From assembly GCF_000383595.1 (NCBI RefSeq), contig NZ_KB911581.1, positions 3,540,265 through 3,604,264 on the forward strand: DNA of 64,000 bases, given 5' to 3'. The DNA is from Streptomyces bottropensis ATCC 25435 (lineage in GTDB: Bacteria; Actinomycetota; Actinomycetes; Streptomycetales; Streptomycetaceae). The translations under genes and the position numbers were made by a program. The notes under the pieces are model-generated. The model was given only the letters and a program-made list of their open reading frames with translations, was not told the origin of the DNA and did no database searches. Numbering within the stretch: the first letter of the stretch is position 1; each line of letters opens with the position of its first letter. This document shows, in pieces, positions 8,744 through 19,129 of the stretch.

Positions 8744-9427
8744 ATCAGCACCGAGCCCCGCATCAACGACCGGATTCGCGTTCCCGAAGTGCGACTTGTC
8801 GGTCCCAGCGGCGAGCAGGTCGGGATTGTTCCGCTTGCCAAGGCCCTGGAGCTTGCGCAGGAGTACGACCTCGACCTGGTCGAGGTGGCGGCGAGCGCGC
8901 GCCCGCCGGTCTGCAAGCTCATGGACTACGGGAAGTTCAAGTACGAGTCGGCCATGAAGGCCCGTGAGGCGCGCAAGAACCAGGCGCACACGGTCATCAA
9001 GGAAATGAAGCTCCGGCCGAAGATCGACCCGCACGACTACGACACCAAAAAGGGTCACGTCGTCCGGTTCCTCAAGCAGGGCGACAAGGTCAAGATCACG
9101 ATCATGTTCCGTGGTCGCGAGCAGTCCCGGCCCGAGCTGGGCTACCGACTGCTGCAGCGTCTCGCCTCGGACGTCGAGGATCTCGGGTTCATCGAGTCGA
9201 ACCCGAAGCAGGACGGCCGAAACATGATCATGGTTCTCGGTCCGCACAAGAAGAAGACCGAGGCGATGGCCGAGGCCCGCCAGGCGCAGGAAGCCCGGAA
9301 GGCGGAAGCGAAGGCCAACCCCGGCAAGTCGCAGAACGCCGCCGAGCACAGCGACGCCGAGGACACCGACGTGGAGCTGGAGCACGTCGAGGCCGAGGCG
9401 CCCGCAGAGGCGCCTGCCGAGGCGTAA
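8744..9427 (+). CDS. infC: Translation initiation factor IF-3
   Basis: A 227-residue IF-3. The N-domain begins [17 protein letters not shown] and carries [18 protein letters not shown]; the C-domain has [23 protein letters not shown] and [15 protein letters not shown]. The C-terminus extends beyond the usual end with an acidic, Ala/Glu-rich tail of about 50 residues, common in actinobacteria. Start choice: no ATG or GTG with a ribosome site fits the conserved N-terminus. A strong GAGGAGG at 8733-8739 is followed by the in-frame ATC at 8744-8746, so an AUC start is favoured, echoing the AUU start that makes E. coli infC self-regulated. The GTG at 8720 (Trp-Cys-Tyr follows) is the alternative, giving 8 more residues, but lacks a Shine-Dalgarno. 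First gene of infC-rpmI-rplT. Confidence 0.95.
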   Translation: MSTEPRINDRIRVPEVRLVGPSGEQVGIVPLAKALELAQEYDLDLVEVAASARPPVCKLMDYGKFKYESAMKAREARKNQAHTVIKEMKLRPKIDPHDYDTKKGHVVRFLKQGDKVKITIMFRGREQSRPELGYRLLQRLASDVEDLGFIESNPKQDGRNMIMVLGPHKKKTEAMAEARQAQEARKAEAKANPGKSQNAAEHSDAEDTDVELEHVEAEAPAEAPAEA

Positions 9428-9557
9428 GTCCCCGGGACGCGAGTCCGGGGGAAGCTCTGGACACCGTCCAGGGTGTCAACCGAAAGAAATGACGTTCCGT
9501 CGTGCCCGGTTTCGCGACCGGGCACCGGAGCGCCACTGACGAGGAGAGAACGGCGCT
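9428..9557 (+). promoter_or_regulatory. infC-rpmI spacer with three hairpins
   Basis: Between infC and rpmI there is a bulged stem closed by GCGA (9430-9450), then two mutually exclusive pairings (CTGGAC/GTCCAG versus GACACC/GGTGTC at about 9457-9478), and GCCCGGT/ACCGGGC (9504-9523). A ribosome site GAGGAG lies at 9541-9546. Competing stems could regulate rpmI-rplT translation; this is inference from base pairing only. Confidence 0.35.
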
Positions 9558-9752
9558 ATGCCGAAGAACAAGTCGCACAGCGGTGCCAGCAAGCGCTTCA
9601 AGATCACCGGCTCCGGCAAGGTGCTCCGTGAGCGCGCCGGCAAGCGCCACCTGCTCGAGCACAAGTCGTCCCGCGTGACGCGTCGCCTCACCGGCAACGC
9701 CGAGATGGCCCCGGGCGACGCCGCGAAGATCAAGAAGCTTCTCGGCAAGTGA
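9558..9752 (+). CDS. rpmI: 50S ribosomal protein L35
   Basis: A 64-residue basic protein with the L35 pattern: [20 protein letters not shown], then [14 protein letters not shown] and [11 protein letters not shown] at the end. Length is normal. It is the second gene of infC-rpmI-rplT. L35 is a component of the large ribosomal subunit. Confidence 0.97.
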   Translation: MPKNKSHSGASKRFKITGSGKVLRERAGKRHLLEHKSSRVTRRLTGNAEMAPGDAAKIKKLLGK

Positions 9753-9865
9753 CGCGGCGGCGCCTGATCGGTTGATCGAAGCGCGCCGCACGTACGTCAG
9801 GACCGGGACCCCATCGATTTCGGGTCGTGTGAGGACAACCACGGCCCCGCTACAAGGAGTAAAAA

Positions 9866-10249
9866 GTGGCACGCGTCAAGCGGGCGGTAAACGCCCACAA
9901 GAAGCGCCGGGCGATCCTCGAGGCGGCCTCCGGCTACCGCGGTCAGCGTTCGCGCCTGTACCGCAAGGCCAAGGAGCAGGTCACCCACTCGCTGGTCTAC
10001 AACTACAACGACCGCAAGAAGCGCAAGGGCGACTTCCGTCAGCTGTGGATCCAGCGCATCAACGCTGCGGCCCGCCAGAACGGCATGACGTACAACCGCC
10101 TCATCCAGGGTCTGAAGGCCGCGAACATCGAGGTCGACCGCAAGATCCTCGCCGAGCTGGCCGTCAACGACGCCACGGCGTTCTCCGCGCTGGTCGAGGT
10201 CGCGCAGAAGGCGCTGCCGGCGGACGTGAACGCGCCCAAGGCGGCGTGA
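9866..10249 (+). CDS. rplT: 50S ribosomal protein L20
   Basis: A 127-residue L20: [18 protein letters not shown], then [14 protein letters not shown] and [18 protein letters not shown], all diagnostic. The start is a GTG at 9866 preceded by AAGGAG at 9854-9859. L20 is an early 50S assembly protein binding 23S rRNA and in other bacteria represses its own operon. The operon ends at the strong terminator about 30 bp downstream. Confidence 0.97.
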   Translation: MARVKRAVNAHKKRRAILEAASGYRGQRSRLYRKAKEQVTHSLVYNYNDRKKRKGDFRQLWIQRINAAARQNGMTYNRLIQGLKAANIEVDRKILAELAVNDATAFSALVEVAQKALPADVNAPKAA

Positions 10250-10281
10250 CGCTCGCGCCGGCCTGAGCCGTGTGAGAGGTG

Positions 10282-10325
10282 ACCCGGACCCGCAGGTGCT
10301 TGCCGCCTGCGGGTCCGGGTGTTTT
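10282..10325 (+). terminator. Intrinsic terminator of infC-rpmI-rplT
   Basis: A perfect 15-bp stem (arms 10282-10296 and 10306-10320, built on ACCCGGACCCGCAGG) with a 9-nt loop is followed by GTTTT. It lies 32 bp after the rplT stop. Confidence 0.9.
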
Positions 10326-10368
10326 CGGGTGCGCTGTGGGGTGCGGGCCCGGTGGGGCTTCTCGCACA

Positions 10369-10383
10369 GTTCCCCGCGCCCCT
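10369..10383. repeat. Dispersed intergenic element, copy 1
   Basis: Core GTTCCCCGCGCCCCT, between rplT and the rRNA methyltransferase gene. The same core recurs in several other intergenic gaps of this window. Confidence 0.6.
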
Positions 10384-10466
10384 GAAAGCCAGGCCCCCAC
10401 GCACCCGTACCCGACACGCACCGAGCCCCCCGCCCCCCCGAACTCCCCGATCCCCAAAGGTGATCC

Positions 10467-11309
<843 letters not shown>

Positions 11310-11362
11310 TAGGGTGACGGGCTCGGGGGCCCACTGCACAACGCGAGAGGTGGGGTACGGGG

Positions 11363-12499
11363 ATGAGGGTCGGCACGAGCGGCACACGGGGAGCACGGGA
11401 CGTGCCCGCCCCATCGGCGGCCCGGCACGATGATCTCGCCGAGCTCGGCATCGACCCCGACGACCTCCCCGACGGACTGGTCGTGGCCGGCGCCGACGGC
11501 CGCGTGATCTGTTTCAACGCCGCCGCCGCCCGGATCACCGCCACCCCGGCCGCCGAAGCCCTCGGCCGCCCGCTGGAACGGGCCCTCCCCCTGGAAGATC
11601 TCGAAGGCCGCCGCTGGTGGCAGCTGACCGACCCGTACGGGGGGCTCGCCATCCGCGTCGGGCAGCCCGAGCGGAACCTGCTGCTGCCCGGGGCACGCGA
11701 GATCCTCGTGTCGGCCCGCTACATCCGCACGGAGCCCAAAGGACCCGTCCGCCGTGTCGTGGTCTCCCTGCGCGACACCGAGGCCCGGCGCCGCACCGAG
11801 CGCAGCCACGCCGAACTGATCGCCACCGTGGCCCATGAGCTGCGGTCGCCGCTGACGTCGGTCAAGGGGTTCACGGCGACGCTGCTCGCGAAGTGGGAGC
11901 GGTTCACGGACGACCAGAAGAAACTGATGCTGGAGACCGTGGACGCCGACGCCAACCGGGTCACGCGGCTCATCGCCGAGCTGCTGGACATCTCGCGGAT
12001 CGACTCCGGGCGCCTCGAAGTGCGCAGGCAGCCCGTCGACATCGGCGCGGCCGTCGGACGGCACATCCAGGCGTACGTCGCCGCGGGACAGCCCGCCGAC
12101 CGGTTCCTGCTCCGGATCGGGCAGCCGCTGCCCGATCTGTGGGCCGACCCGGACAAGATCGACCAGGTGCTGAGCAACCTGCTGGAAAATGCGGTGCGGC
12201 ACGGCGAGGGAACGGTCACGATTGACGTCACGCCCACGGCGTCCCCCCGTGAGGGGGAGGACACCGGTACGTCGGTCACGGTGAGCGACGAGGGCAGTGG
12301 CATCCCGGAGGAGTCCATGAACCGCGTCTTCACCCGCTTCTGGCGGGGCAGCAAGCGCGGCGGCACCGGCCTCGGGCTCTACATCGTCAAGGGCATCGTC
12401 GAAGCCCACGGCGGCACCATCACCGTCGGACGCGCCCCCCTCGGCGGCGCCGAGTTCCGATTTACGTTGCCCGTGAGCGCTCCGGCCTACCTGGCCTGA
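11363..12499 (+). CDS. Soluble PAS-domain sensor histidine kinase
   Basis: A 378-residue histidine kinase without membrane segments. A PAS domain occupies about residues 30-140 (LPDGLVVAGADGRVICFN, AAARITA). The HisKA H-box is VAHELRSPLTSVKGF with phospho-acceptor H158. The HATPase domain has the N-box NLLENAVRH, G1 DEGSGIPEE, the F-box VFTRFWRG and G2 GTGLGLYIVKGI. All key residues are present, so it should autophosphorylate. No response regulator is adjacent, so it is an orphan sensing a cytoplasmic signal. An Asp-Glu-Gly insertion (EGEDTGT) in the ATPase domain is unremarkable. Confidence 0.9.
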   Translation: MRVGTSGTRGARDVPAPSAARHDDLAELGIDPDDLPDGLVVAGADGRVICFNAAAARITATPAAEALGRPLERALPLEDLEGRRWWQLTDPYGGLAIRVGQPERNLLLPGAREILVSARYIRTEPKGPVRRVVVSLRDTEARRRTERSHAELIATVAHELRSPLTSVKGFTATLLAKWERFTDDQKKLMLETVDADANRVTRLIAELLDISRIDSGRLEVRRQPVDIGAAVGRHIQAYVAAGQPADRFLLRIGQPLPDLWADPDKIDQVLSNLLENAVRHGEGTVTIDVTPTASPREGEDTGTSVTVSDEGSGIPEESMNRVFTRFWRGSKRGGTGLGLYIVKGIVEAHGGTITVGRAPLGGAEFRFTLPVSAPAYLA

Positions 12500-12628
12500 G
12501 CAGCCTGCGGGCGCATCCGTTCACCTCCACCCCGTTAGACTCGGCCTTTGGCACCTTTGTGTCCTGCACACGGCCCTGAGCGCCGGTCACGGGGACCTTC
12601 AGTCAGCCAATCGGAAGCACGGGAAGAG

Positions 12629-13750
12629 ATGTCGGCACCGAATAAGTCGTACGACCCGGTAGAGGTCGAGGCCTTGAAACCGGAAGAGATCGAGCGCATG
12701 CGGGACGAGGCGCTCGCCGCCTTCGCCGCCGCGGACTCCCTCGACGCGCTCCAGGAGGCCAAGGTCGCCCACACCGGCGGCACCTCCCCGCTGGCACTCG
12801 CCAACCGCGAGATCGGCGCACTGCCCCCGCAGGCCAAGGCCGCCGCAGGCAAGCTGGTCGGCCAGGCGCGGGGCGCGGTCAACAAGGGCCTCGCCGCCCG
12901 TCAGAGCGAGCTGGAGGCCGAGCGGGACGCCCGGGTACTGGTCGAGGAGGCGGTGGACGTCACGCTGCCCTACGACCGCGTACCGGCCGGCGCCCGCCAC
13001 CCCCTCACCACCCTGTCGGAGCGCATCGAGGACGTCTTCGTGGCCATGGGCTACGAGGTCGCCGAGGGCCCCCAGGTCGAGGCCGAGTGGTTCAACTTCG
13101 ACGCCCTCAACATCGGCCCGGACCACCCGGCCCGCGGCGAGGCCGACACCTTCTTCGTGCAGGGCCCCGAGGGCGGCACCGAGTCCGGTGTCGTGCTGCG
13201 CACCCACACCTCGCCCGTACAGATCCGCTCGCTGCTCGACCGTGAGCTGCCGGTGTACGTGATCTGCCCCGGTGTCGTGTACCGCACCGACGAGCTGGAC
13301 GCCACGCACACCCCGGTCTTCCGCCAGGTCGAGCTGCTGGCCGTCGACGAGGGCCTCACCATGGCCGACCTCAAGGGCACCATGGACCACATGGTCCAGG
13401 CGCTGTTCGGCGAGGGCATGAAGACCCGGCTGCGGCCGAACTTCTTCCCGTTCACCGAGCCGTCCGCCGAGATGGACATGGTGTGCTACGTCTGCCGCGG
13501 CGAGTCCGTCGGCAACCCCGACCGCCCCTGCCGCACCTGCTCCAGCGAGGGCTGGATCGAGCTGGGCGGCTGCGGCATGGTCAACCCCAAGGTGCTCACC
13601 GCCTGCGGCGTCGACCCCGAGAAGTACAGCGGCTTCGCCTTCGGGTTCGGCATCGAGCGGATGCTGATGTTCCGCCACAACGTCGAAGACATGCGAGACA
13701 TGGTCGAGGGTGACGTCCGGTTCACCCGGCCGTTCGGGATGGAGATCTGA
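12629..13750 (+). CDS. pheS: Phenylalanine--tRNA ligase alpha subunit
   Basis: A 373-residue class II synthetase alpha chain. The N-terminal coiled-coil arm binds tRNA (residues 1 to about 100); the catalytic core shows [20 protein letters not shown] motif ([13 protein letters not shown]), the motif 2 region [25 protein letters not shown], and motif 3 [13 protein letters not shown]. The start is the ATG at 12629 preceded by GGGAAGAG; the frame extends upstream but lacks homology. pheS and pheT overlap by one base, giving equal synthesis of the heterotetramer's subunits. Confidence 0.96.
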   Translation: MSAPNKSYDPVEVEALKPEEIERMRDEALAAFAAADSLDALQEAKVAHTGGTSPLALANREIGALPPQAKAAAGKLVGQARGAVNKGLAARQSELEAERDARVLVEEAVDVTLPYDRVPAGARHPLTTLSERIEDVFVAMGYEVAEGPQVEAEWFNFDALNIGPDHPARGEADTFFVQGPEGGTESGVVLRTHTSPVQIRSLLDRELPVYVICPGVVYRTDELDATHTPVFRQVELLAVDEGLTMADLKGTMDHMVQALFGEGMKTRLRPNFFPFTEPSAEMDMVCYVCRGESVGNPDRPCRTCSSEGWIELGGCGMVNPKVLTACGVDPEKYSGFAFGFGIERMLMFRHNVEDMRDMVEGDVRFTRPFGMEI

Positions 13751-16263
13751 TGCGGGTCCCGCTTTCCTGGCTGCGGGAGTACGTCGACCTGCCGGCCACC
13801 CAGACCGGCCGTGACGTCCAGGCCAAGCTCGTCTCGGCCGGACTGGAGGTCGAGACGGTCGAGCAGCTCGGCGACGGCCTCAAGGGCCCCCTGGTCGTCG
13901 GTCAGGTGCTGAGCATCGAGGAGCTGACGGAGTTCAAGAAGCCCATCCGCTTCTGCACCGTCGACGTCGGCACCGCCAACGGCACCGGCGAGCCGCAGGA
14001 GATCGTCTGCGGCGCCCGCAACTTCGCCGTCGGCGACAAGGTCGTGGTCGTCCTTCCCGGCGCCGAACTGCCCGGCGGCTTCGCCATCTCCGCCCGTAAG
14101 ACCTACGGCCGCAACTCGCACGGCATGATCTGCTCCAGCGACGAGCTGGGCATGGGCGACGACGGCACCAAGGGCATCATCGTGCTGCCGCCGGAGACCG
14201 AGGTCGGCAAGGACGCGATCGAGCTGCTGGAACTCGTCGACGAGGTCCTCGACATCGCCGTCACCGCCAACCGCGGCGACTGCCTGTCGATCCGGGGCGT
14301 CGCCCGCGAGACCGCCATCGCCTACGGCCTGCCGCTGCGCGACCCGGCGCTCCTCGACGTCCCCGGCCCGAACGCGTTCGGACACCCCGTCCAGGTCTCC
14401 GACCCGCTCGGCTGCGACCGCTTCACCGCCCGCACCGTCACCGGTCTCGACCCCGAGGCGCGCTCCCCGATCTGGCTCAAGCGCCGGCTGCAGAAGGTCG
14501 GCATGCGCCCGATCTCGCTCGCCGTCGACATCACCAACTACGTGATGATGGAACTGGGCCAGCCGCTGCACGCCTACGACCGCTCCCTGGTCCAGGGCAC
14601 GATCGGGGTGCGCCGGGCCGAGGAGGGCGAGAAGATCGTCACCCTCGACGGCACCACCCGCACCCTGCACGCCGAGGACCTGGTGATCACCGACGAGCGC
14701 GGCCCCATCGGCCTCGCCGGGGTCATGGGCGGCGCCGACACCGAGATCGCCGACCACGACGATCTGGACAACGCCTCCAGCGACGTCGTCATCGAGGCCG
14801 CCCACTTCGACCAGGTCGCCATCGCGCGCACGGCCCGCCGGCACAAGCTGTCGTCGGAGGCGTCCCGCCGCTTCGAACGCGGCGTCGACCCGCTGGCCGC
14901 GGCGGCCGCCGCCCAGCGCACCGTCGACCTGCTCGTGCTCCTCGCGGGCGGCACCGCCGACGCGGGCGTCACCGAGGTGATCGCCCCGTCCGCGCCGCAC
15001 ACGATCAGCATGCCGGCGAATCACCCCGACCGGGTCGCGGGCGTCGAGTACGGCCGCGAGATCGTCGTACGCCGCCTCCAGGAGGTCGGCTGCGACGTCT
15101 ACGGCCAGGACGACCTGATCGTCACCGTGCCGTCCTGGCGGCCCGACCTCACCGAGGTCAACGACCTCGCCGAGGAGGTCATCCGCCTGGAGGGCTACGA
15201 GAACCTGCCCTCCACCCTCCCCAAGCCCCCCTCGGGCCGGGGCCTGACCCACCGGCAGCGGCTGCACCGCCGCGTGGGCCGCGCGCTGGCCGGCGCCGGG
15301 TACGTCGAGGCGCCGAACTACCCGTTCATCGGCGAGCAGGTCTTCGACCAGCTCGGCCTGGACGCCGACGACCCGGCCCGCCGTGTCGTCAGGCTGACCA
15401 ACCCGCTCAACGACGAGGAGCCCGCGCTCCGCACGTCGCTGTTGCCGGGCCTGCTGGGCGCGCTGCGGCGCAACGACGGCCGGGGCACGCACGACCTGGC
15501 CCTGTTCGAGACCGGGCTGGTGTTCCTCCCGCGTGGCGAGCAGCGTGTCGCCGGCGCGCTGCCGGTCGACCGCCGGCCCACCGACGAGGAGATCGCGTCG
15601 CTGAACGCCGCGCTGCCGGAGCAGCCGCGCCACGTCGCCGTCGTCGTCGCGGGGGCCCGTGAGCAGGCCGGCTGGTGGGGCCGGGGCCGTCCGGCCGACT
15701 GGGCCGACACCGTCGAGGCGGGCCGCGCCGTCGCCCGCGAGGCCGGTGCCGAACTGATCGTCCGCAAGGGCCAGTACGGTCCCTGGCACCCGGGCCGGTG
15801 CGCCGAGTTCCTGATCGTGGCGGACGGCGTCGAGCGGGTCGTCGGCCACGCCGGTGAGCTGCATCCGCGGGTGCTCAAGGCGCTCGGACTGCCGGCCCGT
15901 ACCGCCGCGATGGAGATCGACGTGGACGCCCTGGAGCAGGTGGGGGACAGCACCCCGCAGGCGCCGCGCATCTCCTCGTTCCCGGTCGCCACGCAGGACG
16001 TCGCGCTCGTGGTCGACGCGTTCGTGCCGCACGCCGACGTGGAGGCCGCGCTGCGCGAGGGAGCGGGCGAACTGCTGGAGGGCATCCGGCTGTTCGACGT
16101 CTACGAGAACGCGGAGCAGCTCGGTGACGGGCGGAAGTCGCTGGCGTACGCGCTGCGGTTCCGTGCCGAGGACCGGACGCTGACCGTGGACGAGGCCTCG
16201 GCGGCCCGGGACGCGGCGGTCGCCCTCGCGGGCGAGCGCACCGGCGCGGTGCTGCGGAGCTAG
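13750..16263 (+). CDS. pheT: Phenylalanine--tRNA ligase beta subunit
   Basis: An 837-residue beta chain of full length. Order of domains: N-terminal B1 and tRNA-binding OB fold (residues about 40-155, [17 protein letters not shown]), B3/B4 editing domain (about 210-390, including GLAGVMGG), B5 (about 400-480, [20 protein letters not shown]), the synthetase-like core ([20 protein letters not shown]) and the C-terminal ferredoxin-fold anticodon-binding domain ([13 protein letters not shown]...). Its ATG shares the A of the pheS TGA. Confidence 0.96.
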   Translation: MRVPLSWLREYVDLPATQTGRDVQAKLVSAGLEVETVEQLGDGLKGPLVVGQVLSIEELTEFKKPIRFCTVDVGTANGTGEPQEIVCGARNFAVGDKVVVVLPGAELPGGFAISARKTYGRNSHGMICSSDELGMGDDGTKGIIVLPPETEVGKDAIELLELVDEVLDIAVTANRGDCLSIRGVARETAIAYGLPLRDPALLDVPGPNAFGHPVQVSDPLGCDRFTARTVTGLDPEARSPIWLKRRLQKVGMRPISLAVDITNYVMMELGQPLHAYDRSLVQGTIGVRRAEEGEKIVTLDGTTRTLHAEDLVITDERGPIGLAGVMGGADTEIADHDDLDNASSDVVIEAAHFDQVAIARTARRHKLSSEASRRFERGVDPLAAAAAAQRTVDLLVLLAGGTADAGVTEVIAPSAPHTISMPANHPDRVAGVEYGREIVVRRLQEVGCDVYGQDDLIVTVPSWRPDLTEVNDLAEEVIRLEGYENLPSTLPKPPSGRGLTHRQRLHRRVGRALAGAGYVEAPNYPFIGEQVFDQLGLDADDPARRVVRLTNPLNDEEPALRTSLLPGLLGALRRNDGRGTHDLALFETGLVFLPRGEQRVAGALPVDRRPTDEEIASLNAALPEQPRHVAVVVAGAREQAGWWGRGRPADWADTVEAGRAVAREAGAELIVRKGQYGPWHPGRCAEFLIVADGVERVVGHAGELHPRVLKALGLPARTAAMEIDVDALEQVGDSTPQAPRISSFPVATQDVALVVDAFVPHADVEAALREGAGELLEGIRLFDVYENAEQLGDGRKSLAYALRFRAEDRTLTVDEASAARDAAVALAGERTGAVLRS

Positions 16264-16268
16264 ACGCC

Positions 16269-16315
16269 TTCCCCGCGCCCCTGGACGAGTGCTCGGTCAC
16301 CCGTCCAGGGGCGCG
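16269..16315 (+). terminator. Terminator-like hairpin after pheT, built on the dispersed element
   Basis: The dispersed core TTCCCCGCGCCCCT (16269-16282) is continued into a 14-bp perfect inverted repeat: arms 16274-16287 and 16302-16315 (CGCGCCCCTGGACG and its complement) with a 14-nt loop. There is no T run, as in many Streptomyces terminators. Confidence 0.6.
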
Positions 16316-16442
16316 GAGGGTCACCTCACTCGTTCGGGTGACAATCTCGGGCGGACTCGCCTGACGGGCCGGCTGGTGGACAGAATCGGACCGGCCTCTG
16401 TGGGGCCTACGCGCTGTCCGGGCCTGATGGGGGGCCAACGGC

Positions 16443-17471
16443 ATGATTCGAGTCAGGGCTGGGCTTCCTCGTAGGACATGGTCCCGGGGACGCGGGCTGT
16501 TCGGTCGGCGGTCCGCCCGTGTCGGGGCCCGGATCGCCGGTGGTGCCGTGTGCCTCGCGGCCGGCACCGGGCTGCTGCTGCACGCCAGGCAGGTGATGCT
16601 GCGGGAAGTGCGGCAGGCACGCGAGGCCGCGGGCGCCGCGCGGAGCGTGCTGCTCAGACCCCTGCCCGCGCGGATCGACGGACTGGCCACCGCCGCCGCG
16701 CAGCTCCCCGCCGACCGGGGCGCGAGGGTCGGCGGCGACCTGTACGAGGTGATCGCCACCGAGCACGGCGTCCGCGTGGTGATGGGCGACGTACGGGGGC
16801 ACGGCATCGCCGCGGTCGGCACCGTCGCCGCCGTGCTGGGCAGCTTCCGCGAGGCCGTCCACGACGAGGCCGAACTGGCCGGGGTCCTCGCCCGCCTCGA
16901 CCGCGCCCTCGCCCGGCACCTGCGCGACCGCGACCGCGCCCGGATCGAGGACACCGAGGACACCGAGGACACCGAGGACTTCGTCACCGTCCTCCTCCTG
17001 GAGATCGCCCCGGACGGCGTGCTCCACGCCCTGAACTGCGGCCATCCCTGGCCGTACCTGCTCGGTGTCGGCCGGGCGACACCGGTCGCCCGCGCCGACC
17101 CCATGCCCCCGCTCGGGCTCTTCCCCCTGCCCGCCGAACTCCCGCTCACCGCCTGCGGCCGGCTCCTCCCGGGCGAGGCGCTGTTCCTGCACACGGACGG
17201 CGTGGAGGACGCGAGGGACGGCCAGGGCCGCTTCTTTCCCCTGGCCGTCGCGCTGACGGAAGCCGTACGAGGCCGCCCGGTCCTCCCCCGGGCGGTACTC
17301 CGCGCGGTGTTCACCCAGCTCCTGCGCCACGCGGGGGGACGGCCCAAGGACGACATCGCGATACTGGTCCTTCGCAACGAACGTCCGCTCACCCTCAGGG
17401 GCGCGCGGAACGGCGCGACCGGGCAGGGACGACCCGCGGCCGACACCTCGCCCCTCGCTCCCACTCCTTAG
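16443..17471 (+). CDS. Membrane-anchored SpoIIE/PP2C-type phosphatase
   Basis: A 342-residue PPM-family serine/threonine phosphatase. A hydrophobic segment at about residues 29-47 anchors it. Metal-binding motifs are present: GGDLYEV, VMGDVRGHG, LHTDGVED and PKDDIAILV. These enzymes dephosphorylate anti-anti-sigma factors or similar targets; Streptomyces has dozens. A four-fold EDT microrepeat (EDTEDTEDTEDF, at about 16947-16981 in the DNA) sits before a core strand and could vary in length by slippage. No sensor domain or anti-sigma partner is adjacent. Confidence 0.85.
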   Translation: MIRVRAGLPRRTWSRGRGLFGRRSARVGARIAGGAVCLAAGTGLLLHARQVMLREVRQAREAAGAARSVLLRPLPARIDGLATAAAQLPADRGARVGGDLYEVIATEHGVRVVMGDVRGHGIAAVGTVAAVLGSFREAVHDEAELAGVLARLDRALARHLRDRDRARIEDTEDTEDTEDFVTVLLLEIAPDGVLHALNCGHPWPYLLGVGRATPVARADPMPPLGLFPLPAELPLTACGRLLPGEALFLHTDGVEDARDGQGRFFPLAVALTEAVRGRPVLPRAVLRAVFTQLLRHAGGRPKDDIAILVLRNERPLTLRGARNGATGQGRPAADTSPLAPTP

Positions 17472-17621
17472 CCCGGCGCCTCGAAAGGGGGCGTCCCGGC
17501 AGGGCCACCGCACTGTACGAGGGGGAGCCGGCGGCCCGGCCGGCCTCTTGCGAGGCATTTCAGTCAACCGGTCCGGAACTCTCCGCGACAGCGCGCGCAC
17601 AGCCCGAATCCGGGCATTGCC

Positions 17622-17638
17622 TTCACACCCCGTGTGAA
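17622..17638. promoter_or_regulatory. Palindrome upstream of the NsdA-like gene
   Basis: TTCACAC (17622-17628), CCC, GTGTGAA (17632-17638): perfect 7-bp arms, 52 bp before the start codon. It fits an operator, perhaps autoregulatory; no regulator is shown. Confidence 0.4.
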
Positions 17639-17690
17639 AGGGGAGGCGCTACGCTGCGATGCGCCGGCACCGAGCCACCGGAGGGCCCCC

Positions 17691-19031
17691 ATGCAGCCCA
17701 ACACCCTGCTCGACGCGATCCTCGACGAGGCCGGTGTCTCCCACGCCGGTCTCGCCGCGCATGTCAACCAGGCGGGGCGGGCCCGGGGGCTCGCGCTGAG
17801 ATACGAACACACCGCCGTGGCCCGGTGGTTGAAGGGCCAGCGGCCGCGCGGGCAGGTGCCCGACCTGATCTGCGAGGTGCTCGCCGGGCGGCTGCACCGG
17901 ACGGTCACCCTCGACGACATCGGGCTCGGCGTGCCCGGCGAGCTGATCTCCCAGCACGGAGCCGGCCTCTCCGGTTTCGTGGAGCGCGCCACCGCTCTGT
18001 GGCGCTCCGACGAGCAGCAGCGCCCGCACGTCCTCGGGGCCCCCGCCGTCACCGGCACACCCGCCGTGATGCCGGTCTGGGAGTGGGAGAACCCGCCGGA
18101 GGACGTCGACGTCTCCCGCGGCGGACGCCACCGCGTCAGCATGGCCGACATCGAGATGCTGCGCGCGGCGCGGGCGCACTACGAGCAGATGTACCGCAAG
18201 GCCGGGGGCGTCGCCACGCGCACCCGGATCGTCGGGTTCCTCAACGCGGAGGCCGCGCCGCTGCTGCGGGGCAGCTACACCGACGCCACCGGGCGTCAAC
18301 TGCACCGGGCCACCGGGGGGTTGGTGGCGATCGCCGGGATCTGCGCGTACGACTCCGACGCCCACGGGCTGGCCCAGCGGTACTTCCACCAGGCGCTGCG
18401 GCTGGCGAAGGCCAGCGGGGACCGGGGGCTCGGCGCCTATGTCATCGCGCTCCTCGTCAACCAGTCGCTGTTCATGCGGGAGCACCGGCAGGCCGTCGCC
18501 TTCGCCGAGGCGGCGCTGCGGACCGCGGGCCGGCACATCACCCCGGCGCTCTCCTCCGACCTCTACGCGATGCAGGCGAAGGCGTACGCACACCTGGGCG
18601 ACGGTACGAGCGCCCTGTCCTGCATCCGGCGGGCCGAGCAGGCCGCCGAGCACATCCGGCCCGGCCACGAACCGGATGAGACCGGCTATGTCCAACCCGG
18701 TCTGGTGAACGTACAGGTGGCGGAGGCGCTGCTCAGTCTCGGGGACCTGACGGCCGCGGCGGAGCACGCGACGGCGGCCGTCGACACCCCGGCGCACGAC
18801 CGGGGCCGGGTGCACCGGCTCGCGATGCTCAGCCAGATCGAGCTGCGGCAGGGCAACGCGGACAAGGCGGTGGCCACCGCCGTGGAAATGGCCGAACGAG
18901 CACGGGGAATGGAGTCCATGCGCCTGCGGGACAGACTGCGGGCGGTGCGCGAGCACCTCGTGCGCAACGGCTGCGCGGGGACCTCGGAGGCCGCCGAACT
19001 CATCGACGGAGCACTGCGCGTACCGCTCTGA
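17691..19031 (+). CDS. NsdA-like helix-turn-helix/TPR regulatory protein
   Basis: A 446-residue protein of the actinomycete NsdA type (NsdA is a negative regulator of sporulation and antibiotic production in Streptomyces). Residues 1-80 form an XRE-like DNA-binding region (LLDAILDEAGVSHAGLAAHV, EHTAVARWLKGQRPRG); the rest is alpha-helical with TPR-like repeats (GLAQRYFHQALRLAKASGDR, QAVAFAEAALRTAG, TAAAEHATAAVDTP). The start is the ATG at 17691 with GGAGGG at 17680-17685; 19 upstream in-frame codons look untranslated. A palindrome precedes the gene. Whether this is nsdA itself or a paralogue cannot be decided without comparison. Confidence 0.8.
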   Translation: MQPNTLLDAILDEAGVSHAGLAAHVNQAGRARGLALRYEHTAVARWLKGQRPRGQVPDLICEVLAGRLHRTVTLDDIGLGVPGELISQHGAGLSGFVERATALWRSDEQQRPHVLGAPAVTGTPAVMPVWEWENPPEDVDVSRGGRHRVSMADIEMLRAARAHYEQMYRKAGGVATRTRIVGFLNAEAAPLLRGSYTDATGRQLHRATGGLVAIAGICAYDSDAHGLAQRYFHQALRLAKASGDRGLGAYVIALLVNQSLFMREHRQAVAFAEAALRTAGRHITPALSSDLYAMQAKAYAHLGDGTSALSCIRRAEQAAEHIRPGHEPDETGYVQPGLVNVQVAEALLSLGDLTAAAEHATAAVDTPAHDRGRVHRLAMLSQIELRQGNADKAVATAVEMAERARGMESMRLRDRLRAVREHLVRNGCAGTSEAAELIDGALRVPL

Positions 19032-19129
19032 CACCGCGCGCGGGGCGCGTCCGTGCACCGCCTGTGCGCCTGCTGTCCCCTAGCTCCTGCTGCGATATTG
19101 CCACTTACTCGGCGGAAGGTGGCAGAACC

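Noticed and set aside
12500..12628. T-box or other tRNA-sensing leader before pheS
   Set aside because: The 129-bp gap has no T-box core sequence and no antiterminator; a TAGACT -10-like hexamer lacks a properly spaced -35.
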